Below are positions 1-8,021 of a stretch of 33,304 nt of DNA, in pieces. The position numbers and the translations under genes were made by a program. The notes beneath the pieces were generated by a model. The model searched no databases. It was not told the DNA's origin and saw nothing but the letters and a program-made list of their open reading frames with translations. The stretch's first letter is position 1. Every line of letters starts with the position of its first letter. The stretch is from an uncultured Prevotellaceae bacterium (lineage in GTDB: Bacteria; Bacteroidota; Bacteroidia; Bacteroidales; Bacteroidaceae): NCBI GenBank assembly GCA_902775075.1, contig CACYKX010000014.1, forward strand, positions 1-33,304, in the 5' to 3' direction.

Positions 1-1060
1 AGCTTCGATTTCAACAAAAAATAGTGGAGTGCTGGGATTGAAGAGTTTGACGAGTGACTCTATTCTTTACTATAGTGGTACCGATTCTGTAGATTTCACT
101 AAACCTCGTACCTTCTATGTGTATGCACCTGATTATTCAGCTTATTCTACCTATCAGATCAAGGTGAATGTACACCAGCAAGAAGGGAATGAGTTCAAGT
201 GGCAAGAAATGGGAACCGTTTCCGAGTTTACTTCCCTGAATACGATGAAGGCTGTGGTAAACGGAGCAAAGATTTATGTGTTTGGCACCGTCGGCAATCA
301 GTTGCATATCTATTCCAGTGCAATAGAAGATGGTGCAAAATGGCAGGAAATAGAAACTTCATTACCAGCATCTGTGGCACAGAATGTCGTTGCCTATGAT
401 GGTAATCTCTATACATTGAATGGAAATCAGTTGATCAAATCAGAAGATGCAAAGAACTGGCAGAGTGTCAGTAGTGTAACCCTTGATCATCTGGTAGCAG
501 CCGGCACATTGCGTCTCTTTGGTGTTTCTGCAGGCAAGTTGATGCAATCTCGTGATGGTGGAAAGAGTTGGGAAACAGACGCACAATCAGGTGAGGCAGT
601 ACTTCCGGAAAACTATACCGGTTATGCCGCTGTAGCAGCCTTGACGAATGACAGTACAGAAACCGTTATGGTGGTAGGCACTAAGGATAGTGTCGTAGTA
701 TGGAATAAGATTTCGGAATACTCACAGAATTCAGAAAATCAAGAATGGAGTAAGATAAATGCCCAGTTCTTATATGACAAAGGAAACTCAAGACTCAAAG
801 TGTCAGAGTATCCAAAACAGATGATTATTAGCAGATATGCTGATGGTGCGATCGGTTTAGCAAGTGATGGCTATTTCTATTATACCGAGAATGGCGGCTT
901 GCATTGGTTGCGCAGTAGTTCTGTAGAAGCTCCGGTACAGATTCAATCTGTTGCAGCCTTGACGAAAGATGAAAAGAATTTCCTATGGCTTGTGGATGGT
1001 ACTACAGGGAAAGTTTGGAAAGGACGTCACAATAATCAAGGTTGGGCTATTAAGAATTAA
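1..1060 (+). CDS. DUF6242-type beta-propeller protein, 5' end cut by window edge
   Basis: The frame is open from base 2 with no stop upstream, so the first GTG at 29 is not a real start; this is the C-terminal part of a longer protein. The visible ~350 residues are rich in short beta-strand repeats. They contain Asp-box/BNR-like turns, such as SRDGGKSW (near base 550), TENGGLHW (near base 885) and the weaker SEDAKNW (near base 442). Such turns are typical of beta-propellers, including sialidase-like and photosystem-stability-factor-like folds. From memory of Bacteroidales genomes, a DUF6242 protein occupies this slot just before DUF6089, uppS and bamA. The signal peptide or lipobox would lie outside the window. 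It is probably an exported envelope protein; its molecular function is unknown. The next gene begins 24 bases downstream with no terminator between, which suggests one transcript. Confidence 0.75.
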   Translation, partial: ASISTKNSGVLGLKSLTSDSILYYSGTDSVDFTKPRTFYVYAPDYSAYSTYQIKVNVHQQEGNEFKWQEMGTVSEFTSLNTMKAVVNGAKIYVFGTVGNQLHIYSSAIEDGAKWQEIETSLPASVAQNVVAYDGNLYTLNGNQLIKSEDAKNWQSVSSVTLDHLVAAGTLRLFGVSAGKLMQSRDGGKSWETDAQSGEAVLPENYTGYAAVAALTNDSTETVMVVGTKDSVVVWNKISEYSQNSENQEWSKINAQFLYDKGNSRLKVSEYPKQMIISRYADGAIGLASDGYFYYTENGGLHWLRSSSVEAPVQIQSVAALTKDEKNFLWLVDGTTGKVWKGRHNNQGWAIKN

Positions 1061-1083
1061 GCAAAAAATCAGAAACGCTCCGC

Positions 1084-1776
1084 ATGAATAAGATGCTCAT
1101 AACCCTATGTTTTGTGCTCTTTTCTATGACGATGTGTGCACAAGATGACCCAGAATACAAAATGGAAATTGGTGCTGGGTTAGGATTTGTGAACTATATA
1201 GGCGACTTCAATGAGAGTTTGATAAAGAACCTTCGGCCTGCTGCATCGGCAATGATACGATATAATCTGGATACGATGAATGATCTGAAGTTTGGTGTCA
1301 CCTGTGGCAAACTGGTCGGTAATGCGTCTGATGTCGAAACCTATTATCCTGATTTGTCTACGGACGCTACGAAAAGGATGAATTATCGTTTTAATAATCA
1401 TCTGATAGATGCAAGTTTGGTTTATGAATATAATTTCTGGCCTTATGGAACAGGTCGTGATTATAGAGGAGCGAAACGCTTGACTCCATTTATTTTCGCA
1501 GGTATAGGAGCAACGATAGTGAATGGAGACAAAAACATTGTTACTGCCAATATCCCAATGGGATTAGGACTGAAATATAAAATCGGTGAACGGTCGAACG
1601 TGGGAGTGGATTATTCGTTACATTTCTCGACAAGCGATAAGTTGGATGGAATGAAAGATCCCTATGGTATAAAAAGTTCAGGACTGTTTAAGAATACCGA
1701 TGGATATGGAGAGCTGAAAGTATTTGTAACTTATAGCTTTCGCGAGAAATGCAGAACCTGTAATAAAGACTTTTAA
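1084..1776 (+). CDS. DUF6089 family outer-membrane beta-barrel protein
   Basis: A 230-residue protein with an N-terminal signal peptide (hydrophobic segment about residues 4-17, likely cleavage before QDD). Alternating aromatic and glycine-rich strands follow, as in small outer-membrane barrels: [15 protein letters not shown] near the start, FAGIGATIV in the middle and [12 protein letters not shown] near the end. A cysteine-containing tail ([10 protein letters not shown]) follows the last strand, which is unusual for a barrel whose last strand is expected to carry the insertion signal. The family is recognised from its place immediately before uppS and bamA in Bacteroidales. The stop is followed by ATG after 5 bases, so it is probably co-transcribed with uppS. 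The function is unknown; the context suggests envelope biogenesis. Confidence 0.78.
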   Translation: MNKMLITLCFVLFSMTMCAQDDPEYKMEIGAGLGFVNYIGDFNESLIKNLRPAASAMIRYNLDTMNDLKFGVTCGKLVGNASDVETYYPDLSTDATKRMNYRFNNHLIDASLVYEYNFWPYGTGRDYRGAKRLTPFIFAGIGATIVNGDKNIVTANIPMGLGLKYKIGERSNVGVDYSLHFSTSDKLDGMKDPYGIKSSGLFKNTDGYGELKVFVTYSFREKCRTCNKDF

Positions 1777-1781
1777 TATAT

Positions 1782-2537
1782 ATGATAAACGGAATAGATA
1801 TGAAACGAATACCGCAGCATATTGCTATTATCATGGATGGTAATGGTCGATGGGCTGTAGAAAAAGGTAAAGAACGCAGTTTTGGACATCAGGCAGGTGT
1901 AGAAACTGTAAGAAGAATTACCTCGGAGTGTGTTCGTCTTGGCGTGAAATATCTTACTCTCTATACATTTTCTACTGAAAACTGGAATCGTCCGGCAACA
2001 GAGGTGCAGGCTTTGATGGGTCTTGTCCTCTCATCACTCGAGGACGAAATCTTTATGAAGAATAATGTCCGTTTTCAAGTTATCGGTGATTTGAAACGAC
2101 TTCCTCAGGAGGTTCAGGATAAACTTCAGGAGACAATGGCACATACCGCTAAGAATGATGCCATGACAATGGTCGTTGCCTTGAGCTATTCCAGTCGATG
2201 GGAAATCACGGAGGCTTGTAGGGGAATCGTTCGAGATGTGGCCGAGAAGGTGAAGAATGGAGAACAGATGGATATTGATAATCTGATAACAGAAGATGTG
2301 CTGAGTAAGCATATGAATACCAGTTTCATGCCAGATCCGGATCTTCTGATAAGAACAGGAGGAGAATTGAGAATCTCCAACTATCTGTTGTGGCAAATCG
2401 CATATTCAGAACTCTATTTCTGTGATACTTACTGGCCAGACTTCAATGAAGAAGACTTACAGAGAGCGATATTGAGTTATCAAAAACGCCAGCGCAGATT
2501 TGGTAAGACAGAACAGCAAGTAGAAGAAAACAAATGA
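1782..2537 (+). CDS. uppS: Isoprenyl transferase (undecaprenyl diphosphate synthase, UppS)
   Basis: A cis-prenyltransferase that condenses isopentenyl diphosphate units onto farnesyl diphosphate, giving the C55 carrier lipid for peptidoglycan and surface glycans; it acts at the cytoplasmic membrane. The sequence shows the family landmarks. [10 protein letters not shown] contains the catalytic Asp (residue 19 from the first Met). FSTENWNRP follows near residue 66. The C-terminal [15 protein letters not shown] and [13 protein letters not shown] blocks supply diphosphate-binding Arg/Ser and Glu residues. The length of 251 residues is normal. The start could be 1782 or the in-frame ATG at 1800 (MKRIPQHI), which lies closer to where the conserved family begins; 1782 is given because it sits 5 bases after the upstream stop. 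The stop overlaps the bamA start as ATGA, implying translational coupling. Confidence 0.95.
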   Translation: MINGIDMKRIPQHIAIIMDGNGRWAVEKGKERSFGHQAGVETVRRITSECVRLGVKYLTLYTFSTENWNRPATEVQALMGLVLSSLEDEIFMKNNVRFQVIGDLKRLPQEVQDKLQETMAHTAKNDAMTMVVALSYSSRWEITEACRGIVRDVAEKVKNGEQMDIDNLITEDVLSKHMNTSFMPDPDLLIRTGGELRISNYLLWQIAYSELYFCDTYWPDFNEEDLQRAILSYQKRQRRFGKTEQQVEENK

Positions 2538-5158
2538 AAATGAATAATATAAATAAGGTGTTGTTGGCTCTAGGGCTTGTTATCACAGGATGTGTAGCAT
2601 CGCAGGCTCAAGACAAAATAGTAAATCCTGATATCTCTTATGCTGGAACTCCACGCGATGTCGTTATTGGAGGAATCACGACTTCCGGTGTCGAGGGATA
2701 TGAGGATTATGTGCTTACGGGTATCTCAGGACTTTCTATAGGTCAGCAGATTACAGTTCCTGGACCAGAAGTGACAGATGCTGTAAAGAGATATTGGAAA
2801 CACGGATTATTTTCAAAGGTTGTAATCTCTGCCGATTCTATCGTTGGTGATAAGATATATCTGCATATCTATCTGGCTGTCAGACCACGTGTCTCTACAA
2901 TCAATTATATAGGACTCAAGAAGAGTGAGCGTGAGGATATGGAGAATAAGTTGGGATTGCTCAAGGGTATGCAACTTACGCCAAATTCCCTAGATCGTGC
3001 GAAACTTTTGGCAAAGAAATACTTTGATGATAAAGGATATAAGAATGCTGAGATCACGATTAGTCAGCGTGATGATATCTCCCAGAAAAATCAAGTGATC
3101 CTTGATGTCTTTGTAGACAAGAAGGAGAAGATGAAGGTTCGAAAGATCATCATCGAAGGCAATAAGGAGGTTGATGACAAGAAATTGAAAGGCTCAATGT
3201 TCTCCAAGGGGGCTTTCGCAAAGATACACGAAGCCGGAAAGTTTGCCAATCTCTTTAAGTCAAAGAAATACACTCCGGAGAGATGGAAAGAGGACAAGCA
3301 GAACATCATAGATAAATATAATGAATATGGTTATCGTGATGCGGAAATTCTGGAAGATAGTGTATGGAATGTAGATGATAAGCATGTCAATATCTTCGTT
3401 AAGATTAATGAAGGTAAGAAATACTATATCCGAAATATCAGTTGGGTTGGTAATACTGTATATTCTACGGATGTCCTTAACAGAGTTTTGGGCATGAAGA
3501 AGGGCGATGTATATAATCAGAAACTCCTGAGAAAGCGCCTATCAGAGGATGACGATGCTGTAGGTAACTTGTATTATAATAATGGTTACTTGTTCTATAG
3601 TCTTACCCCAGCTGAGGTTAATATCGTAGGTGACTCCGTAGATTTGGAAATGAGAATCATTGAGAACCAAAAGGCTTATCTGAATCATGTCCGTATCTAT
3701 GGTAATGATAAACTCTACGAAAATGTAGTAAGACGCGAATTGCGTACAAAGCCTGGTGATTTGTTCTCAAGGGAAGCTATCATGCGTTCTATAAGAGAGT
3801 TAGCCTCTATGGGACATTTCGATCCTGAAAAGATAGACCCAAAGGTAGAACCAAATTATGAAGAGGGTAATGTTGATATCAACTGGAATTTGGTACAAAA
3901 GAGCAACGACCAGATTGAGTTCTCTCTGGGATGGGGACAGACAGGTGTTATCGGTCGTGTAGGTCTGAAGTTGAACAATTTCTCTATGCGTAACTTGTTC
4001 AACAAGAATAAGGAACATCGCGGAATCATGCCTATCGGTGATGGTGAAGTACTTAGTCTTGGTGCTCAAACCAATGGTACTTATTACCAGAGCTATAACA
4101 TGAGTTACTCTACGAATTGGTTCGGAGGAAAACGACCGAATCAGTTTAGTATTGGTGCATATTATAGTAAGCAGACGGATGTCAATTCCAACTACTATAA
4201 TATGAACGCTCTGCAGAACTATTATAACTACTATTCTCTGGGTTATGGCTCAAGTTATTATAACAATTATGAGAACTACTATGATCCAGATAAATATGTA
4301 CAGTTGCTCGGTTTGAGTCTGGGTTGGGGTAAGCGTCTTCATTGGCCTGATGACTACTTCACCTTGTCATTCCAGTTGGCTTATCAGCGTTATATCCTGA
4401 AAAACTGGAACTACTTCCTGATGAAGAACGGTACAGCAAACAACCTGAACCTTACCCTGAGTCTGAATCGTAACTCTACGGATAATCAACTGTTCCCACG
4501 TCGTGGTTCTGAATTCGAGGCCAGCGTGAGCCTTACTCCACCTTGGAGTAAATGGGATCACAAAGATTATGCACACCTTGCTACTGATAACAAGTCAGCT
4601 ACTTTCGATCAGGAACAGCAGGAGAAATACCGTTGGGTAGAATATAACAAGTGGAAGTTTAAGGCAAAGACCTATACTGCTCTTACCGAAGGTCAGAAGT
4701 GCTTTGTGCTGATGACCCGTGTCGAGATGGGATTGCTTGGCGCTTATAACAAATATAAGAAGTCACCATTCGAAACCTTCTATGTTGGTGGTGATGGTAT
4801 GAGTGGATATTCTACGGGCTATGCCGAAGAGACTATTGGATTGAGAGGTTATGAGAATGGTTCTCTTGCCTATAATGGTTATGCTTACAACAGATACACC
4901 ATGGAGTTGAGATATCCATTCCTGTTAGGAAACACCACAATCTATGGATTGTCATTCCTTGAAGGTGGTAATGCATGGACAGATACCAAGAAGTTCAATC
5001 CATTCAGTATTAAGCGCTCTGCAGGTATTGGTGTACGTATCTTCTTGCCAATGGTTGGTATGATGGGTATCGACTGGGCATACGGTTTTGATAAAGATAA
5101 TGTAAACGGAAAGAAAGGTGGAAGTCAATTCCACTTCATTCTAGGTCAAGAATTTTAA
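2534..5158 (+). CDS. bamA: Outer membrane protein assembly factor BamA
   Basis: The central subunit of the beta-barrel assembly machine: it folds and inserts outer-membrane proteins. At 874 residues it is longer than E. coli BamA (about 810), as is usual in Bacteroidetes. It has a signal sequence (residues 1-26), a POTRA region (about 50-460, with repeated patterns such as [27 protein letters not shown] and VRIYGNDKL), then a 16-strand-type barrel ending in FHFILGQEF with the terminal Phe expected of a beta-signal. The signal peptide contains ITGC, which resembles a lipobox, although SQA/QD is a normal signal peptidase I site. An extracellular-loop region at residues about 551-589 is very rich in Tyr and Asn. 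The start overlaps the uppS stop, and the first ompH gene follows 12 bases after the stop. That context fits a periplasmic-chaperone-to-BAM pathway. Confidence 0.96.
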   Translation: MKMNNINKVLLALGLVITGCVASQAQDKIVNPDISYAGTPRDVVIGGITTSGVEGYEDYVLTGISGLSIGQQITVPGPEVTDAVKRYWKHGLFSKVVISADSIVGDKIYLHIYLAVRPRVSTINYIGLKKSEREDMENKLGLLKGMQLTPNSLDRAKLLAKKYFDDKGYKNAEITISQRDDISQKNQVILDVFVDKKEKMKVRKIIIEGNKEVDDKKLKGSMFSKGAFAKIHEAGKFANLFKSKKYTPERWKEDKQNIIDKYNEYGYRDAEILEDSVWNVDDKHVNIFVKINEGKKYYIRNISWVGNTVYSTDVLNRVLGMKKGDVYNQKLLRKRLSEDDDAVGNLYYNNGYLFYSLTPAEVNIVGDSVDLEMRIIENQKAYLNHVRIYGNDKLYENVVRRELRTKPGDLFSREAIMRSIRELASMGHFDPEKIDPKVEPNYEEGNVDINWNLVQKSNDQIEFSLGWGQTGVIGRVGLKLNNFSMRNLFNKNKEHRGIMPIGDGEVLSLGAQTNGTYYQSYNMSYSTNWFGGKRPNQFSIGAYYSKQTDVNSNYYNMNALQNYYNYYSLGYGSSYYNNYENYYDPDKYVQLLGLSLGWGKRLHWPDDYFTLSFQLAYQRYILKNWNYFLMKNGTANNLNLTLSLNRNSTDNQLFPRRGSEFEASVSLTPPWSKWDHKDYAHLATDNKSATFDQEQQEKYRWVEYNKWKFKAKTYTALTEGQKCFVLMTRVEMGLLGAYNKYKKSPFETFYVGGDGMSGYSTGYAEETIGLRGYENGSLAYNGYAYNRYTMELRYPFLLGNTTIYGLSFLEGGNAWTDTKKFNPFSIKRSAGIGVRIFLPMVGMMGIDWAYGFDKDNVNGKKGGSQFHFILGQEF

Positions 5159-5170
5159 AGAAAGGAGTAT

Positions 5171-5686
5171 ATGATGAAGAAAATATTTGCTTTCTGTCTA
5201 TTCATTTTGGTGTCATTTACAGCTAATGCACAGAAATATGCACTTGTTGACATGGAGTATATTTTGAGTAAACTTCCTGCTTATGAGCGAGCTAATGAAC
5301 AGCTAAATCAGGTGAGCAAGAAGTGGCAGGCAGAAGTTGAGGCTCTGAATACGGAGGCCAGCACCATGTATAAGAACTATCAGAACGAAGTGGTGTTCCT
5401 GTCACAGCAACAAAAGAAAGCCCGTCAGGAGTTGATTATGAAGAAAGAAAAGCAAGCCAGTGACCTTAAGCAGAAGTATTTCGGTCCTGACGGTGAACTC
5501 TTCAAGAAGCGTGAAGCCCTGATGTCTCCTATGCAGAATGAGATTTATAATACGATAAAGTCGATTAGTGAACTGCATGGCTATTCGATGGTAATAGATA
5601 GGGCATCAAACTCAGGTGTGGTTTTCGCATCACCTAAAATCGATATTAGTAATGAAGTTCTTGAGAAATTAGGATATTCAAAATAA
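5171..5686 (+). CDS. OmpH/Skp family periplasmic chaperone, copy 1
   Basis: A 171-residue exported protein with a clear signal peptide (MMKKIFAFCLFILVSF, cleavage after NANA-like TANA, before QK). The mature start KYALVDMEYILSKLPAY is the conserved OmpH/Skp opening strand. It is followed by a long Gln/Lys/Glu-rich coiled-coil hairpin (about residues 40-120) and a C-terminal strand segment, GYSMVIDRASNSGVVFASP. Skp-type proteins form trimers whose coiled-coil tentacles hold unfolded outer-membrane proteins in the periplasm and pass them to BamA. The gene starts 12 bases after bamA and is surely co-transcribed with it. A second OmpH gene lies 62 bases downstream behind a promoter-like box. I do not name it skp, because which of the three copies is the functional counterpart is not visible. 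Confidence 0.92.
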   Translation: MMKKIFAFCLFILVSFTANAQKYALVDMEYILSKLPAYERANEQLNQVSKKWQAEVEALNTEASTMYKNYQNEVVFLSQQQKKARQELIMKKEKQASDLKQKYFGPDGELFKKREALMSPMQNEIYNTIKSISELHGYSMVIDRASNSGVVFASPKIDISNEVLEKLGYSK

Positions 5687-5692
5687 TAATAT

Positions 5693-5700
5693 TATATTTG
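5693..5700 (+). promoter_or_regulatory. Bacteroidetes -7 box before second ompH
   Basis: TATATTTG matches the Bacteroidetes -7 consensus TAnnTTTG in the 62-base A/T-rich gap between ompH copies 1 and 2, 48 bases before the ATG. I do not see a TTG or TTTG at the ideal 19-21 base spacing; the nearest TTG is 29 bases upstream. It may be a weak or secondary promoter allowing copy 2 to be expressed apart from bamA. Confidence 0.4.
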
Positions 5701-5748
5701 CATCCAACAAGAAAATAAATAGAAATAATAACTAAAAGATAAAAGAAA

Positions 5749-6234
5749 ATGAAGAAACTTATTTTGATGTTGATGCTTTGCGCACCAATGGCAATGTTTG
5801 CTCAGAAATTTGGAAAGGTAAATGCCCGTGCTGTTGTAGAGTCTCTCCCTTCTTATGCTAAGGCTCAGGGTGAAATCTCAGCTTTGTCAAAGCAGAAAGA
5901 GAATGAGATAAAATCTATGCAGGATGAGCTTCAGCGTAAGGTTGACGAGTATCAGAAGAGCCAGTCAACAATGAATCCTACGGCAAAGAAAGCTAAGGAG
6001 GAGGAGTTGAATAGTCTTTCTCAGAAGGTACAGCAGGCTTACAATGATGCACAGAACGAATTGCAGAAGAAAAATGCAGAACTGTTGCAGCCAATCTCTG
6101 CTAGTGTTCAAGATGCCATCGAGAAGGTAGGTAAAGAGGGCGGCTATACATTCATCTTCGAAGATGGTGCAGCTCTTTACACAGGTACTACCGTTAAGGA
6201 TGTTACAGCCGAGGTTAAGGCTAAATTGAAGTAA
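5749..6234 (+). CDS. OmpH/Skp family periplasmic chaperone, copy 2
   Basis: A 161-residue exported protein with a short signal peptide (MKKLILMLMLCAPMAMF, cleavage in MFAQK). The mature part begins FGKVNARAVVESLPSYAKAQ, the OmpH start. A coiled coil of charged and Gln-rich heptads runs from about residue 40 to 115, and the C-terminal block GYTFIFEDGAALYTG is the family's closing strand. The expected role is the same as for its neighbours: a periplasmic holdase for unfolded barrel proteins on the way to BamA. It is the most canonical in sequence of the three copies. A possible promoter box lies upstream and a strong terminator hairpin directly downstream (6261-6285), so it may be expressed as a short separate unit as well as from the bamA transcript. 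Confidence 0.92.
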   Translation: MKKLILMLMLCAPMAMFAQKFGKVNARAVVESLPSYAKAQGEISALSKQKENEIKSMQDELQRKVDEYQKSQSTMNPTAKKAKEEELNSLSQKVQQAYNDAQNELQKKNAELLQPISASVQDAIEKVGKEGGYTFIFEDGAALYTGTTVKDVTAEVKAKLK

Positions 6235-6259
6235 TTAGTATAAAAGATATACGTTATTG

Positions 6260-6292
6260 AGGGCAGGCCTATGAAGTGCCTGCCCTTGTTTC
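6260..6292 (+). terminator. Intrinsic terminator after ompH copy 2
   Basis: An 8-bp GC-rich stem GGGCAGGC (6261-6268) and GCCTGCCC (6278-6285) with a 9-base loop, extended by an A-T pair, is followed by TTGTTTCT. This is a good rho-independent terminator for copy 2. It also shows that an in-frame GTG at 6276 cannot be the start of the next gene, because it lies in the hairpin. Confidence 0.75.
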
Positions 6293-6311
6293 TCTAATAT
6301 TAAATGTGTTA

Positions 6312-6821
6312 ATGATGAAAAAACTTGTTCTGTTATTAATCATGACTGTTGCAATGTCGACAGTTCAGGCTCAGAGTCTGAGATTTGGTTATTTCTGTTT
6401 GCAGAACGTCATGGAATCGTTGCCGGAATATACTGTTGCTAAGCAGAATATGGCTACGCTTACTTCTAAGTATGAAGCAGAAACGAAGCGCTCAGAGTCT
6501 GAGTTTAATCGTAAATATGAAGAGTTTTTAGAGGGTCAGCATGATTTCGCTCCATCGATTCTTGAAAAACGACAATCAGAATTGCGCGAGTTATTGGAGA
6601 AAAATATAGCTTTCAAGGAAAATTCCAAGAAACTACTGAAGCAGGCTGAGGTGGAAGCTTATGCTCCGGTAAAGAAAAAAGTTTTTGAGGCTGTAAAAAC
6701 TGTAGGACAGAAGTTGAATCTGGCGTTCGTCATGAATTCGGACGAAGATTCCCTGCCTTATGTTGATACCAATATGGGTATTGACATAACAGATGCCTTG
6801 AAAATAGAATTAGCTCATTAA
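6312..6821 (+). CDS. OmpH/Skp family periplasmic chaperone, divergent copy 3
   Basis: A 169-residue protein beginning MMKKLVLLLIMTVAM with signal cleavage near VQAQS. The mature start LRFGYFCLQNVMESLPEYTVAK matches the OmpH opening strand. A charged coiled coil covers about residues 45-115, and the C-terminal strand block is LNLAFVMNSDEDSLPYVD. It is clearly more diverged than copies 1 and 2, with a Cys in the first strand and a shorter C-terminal strand. The start at 6312 was chosen because it opens a typical signal peptide; the frame is open further upstream only through a terminator hairpin. The murI gene follows after 12 bases, so this copy probably shares a transcript with murI, rbfA and the permease. 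A specialised client range is possible but is inference. Confidence 0.88.
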   Translation: MMKKLVLLLIMTVAMSTVQAQSLRFGYFCLQNVMESLPEYTVAKQNMATLTSKYEAETKRSESEFNRKYEEFLEGQHDFAPSILEKRQSELRELLEKNIAFKENSKKLLKQAEVEAYAPVKKKVFEAVKTVGQKLNLAFVMNSDEDSLPYVDTNMGIDITDALKIELAH

Positions 6822-6833
6822 TTATAGAATAGA

Positions 6834-7670
6834 ATGAGGTTACCATCAAATCCAGGACCAATCGGCGTCTTTGACTCAGGATATGGCGGACTGACCATAT
6901 TGCATGGAATCCGACAGTTGCTGCCTGATTATAATTATATCTATTTGGGTGATAACGCACGTGCTCCTTACGGAACACGCTCGTTCGATGTAGTATATCA
7001 ATTTACCCGTCAGGCCGTTATCAAACTTTTTGAGATGGGATGCCATCTGGTGATATTGGGATGTAATACAGCTTCTGCTAAAGCTCTGAGGAGCATTCAG
7101 CAGAGAGACCTTCCAGAATTGGATCCTTCGCGACGTGTACTGGGAGTGATCAGACCGACGGCAGAGGTCATCGGTCATCTGACGAGAAATAATCATGTAG
7201 GTCTATTTGCTACAGAAGGTACGGTGAAAAGTCATAGCTATGATTTGGAAATCAGTAAGCTATGGCCAGATATTAAGATGAGTGGAGTAGCTTGTCCTTT
7301 TTGGGTGCCGCTCGTTGAATATAATGAGGCAGATAGTCCGGGAGCCGATTATTTCGTAAAGAAGCGCATCGATGAGTTGATGCACAAAGATGCAGATATA
7401 GATACGATCATATTAGGTTGTACACACTATCCATTGCTTATGTCTAAAATTCTGAAGTATGTGAATCCTAACGTCAGAATAGTACCACAAGGTGAGTATG
7501 TGGCAGACAGCTTGAAGGATTATTTGCATCGTCATCCCGATATAGAGAAGGCCTGTACAAAGGGTGGAAATTGTGATTATTATACAACTGAGAACCCAGA
7601 TAAGTTTAAAGAAAGTGCAAGAATCTTTCTACATGAAGATGTGCATGTGAGTCATGTCGATTTTGAATGA
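6834..7670 (+). CDS. murI: Glutamate racemase MurI
   Basis: Cytoplasmic enzyme that interconverts L- and D-glutamate by a two-base mechanism, supplying D-Glu for the peptidoglycan stem peptide. Both catalytic cysteines are present in their motifs: Cys77 in LGCNTAS and Cys196 in LGCTHYPLL. The substrate-binding DSGYGGLT motif is at residues 14-21 and the YLGDNARAPYG block follows. The 278-residue length is normal. It starts 12 bases after ompH copy 3, and rbfA begins 15 bases after its stop, so the three are probably one operon. With uppS upstream it links this block to cell-wall precursor supply. No sign of disruption. Confidence 0.96.
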   Translation: MRLPSNPGPIGVFDSGYGGLTILHGIRQLLPDYNYIYLGDNARAPYGTRSFDVVYQFTRQAVIKLFEMGCHLVILGCNTASAKALRSIQQRDLPELDPSRRVLGVIRPTAEVIGHLTRNNHVGLFATEGTVKSHSYDLEISKLWPDIKMSGVACPFWVPLVEYNEADSPGADYFVKKRIDELMHKDADIDTIILGCTHYPLLMSKILKYVNPNVRIVPQGEYVADSLKDYLHRHPDIEKACTKGGNCDYYTTENPDKFKESARIFLHEDVHVSHVDFE

Positions 7671-7685
7671 TTAAATTATAAAATT

Positions 7686-8021
7686 ATGCAAGAAACGAGA
7701 CAAAACCGAATATCACGACTCCTACAGAAGGAGCTCGCAACAATTTTCCAGTTGCAAACCAGTAAGACACATGGTGTGCTTGTTAGTGTGACAAGAGTTC
7801 GCGTAAGTCCTGATCTGAGTATCTGTACAGCCTACTTGTCTATCTTCCCTTCTGATAAGGGCGACGAGATCTTGGAGAATATCAGGAAGAACGAGAAGTC
7901 TATCCGTTTTGAATTAGGAACCCGTGTAGGTAAGCAATTACGTATTGTGCCAGAGGTAAGATTCTTTATCGATGACTCTCTTGATTATATAGAACACATC
8001 GACGAATTGTTGAAGAAATAA
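7686..8021 (+). CDS. rbfA: 30S ribosome-binding factor RbfA
   Basis: A 111-residue KH-like protein that binds the immature 30S subunit and helps mature the 5' end of 16S rRNA. It is recognised from the N-terminal RQNRISRLLQKELATIF, the central VSVTRVRVSPDLSICTAYLSIFP and the C-terminal VPEVRFFIDDSLDYIEHIDELL. This is the usual arrangement of the family, and the length is normal for Bacteroidetes. The last base of its stop codon is the first base of the next ATG (TAATG at 8019-8023), so translation is coupled to the permease gene. This rbfA-permease pairing is common in Bacteroidales as far as I recall. Confidence 0.93.
   Translation: MQETRQNRISRLLQKELATIFQLQTSKTHGVLVSVTRVRVSPDLSICTAYLSIFPSDKGDEILENIRKNEKSIRFELGTRVGKQLRIVPEVRFFIDDSLDYIEHIDELLKK

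Noticed and set aside
6276..6311. Upstream GTG start for the third OmpH gene
   Set aside because: It lies inside a terminator hairpin and would put extra residues ahead of a normal signal peptide; 6312 gives the typical start.
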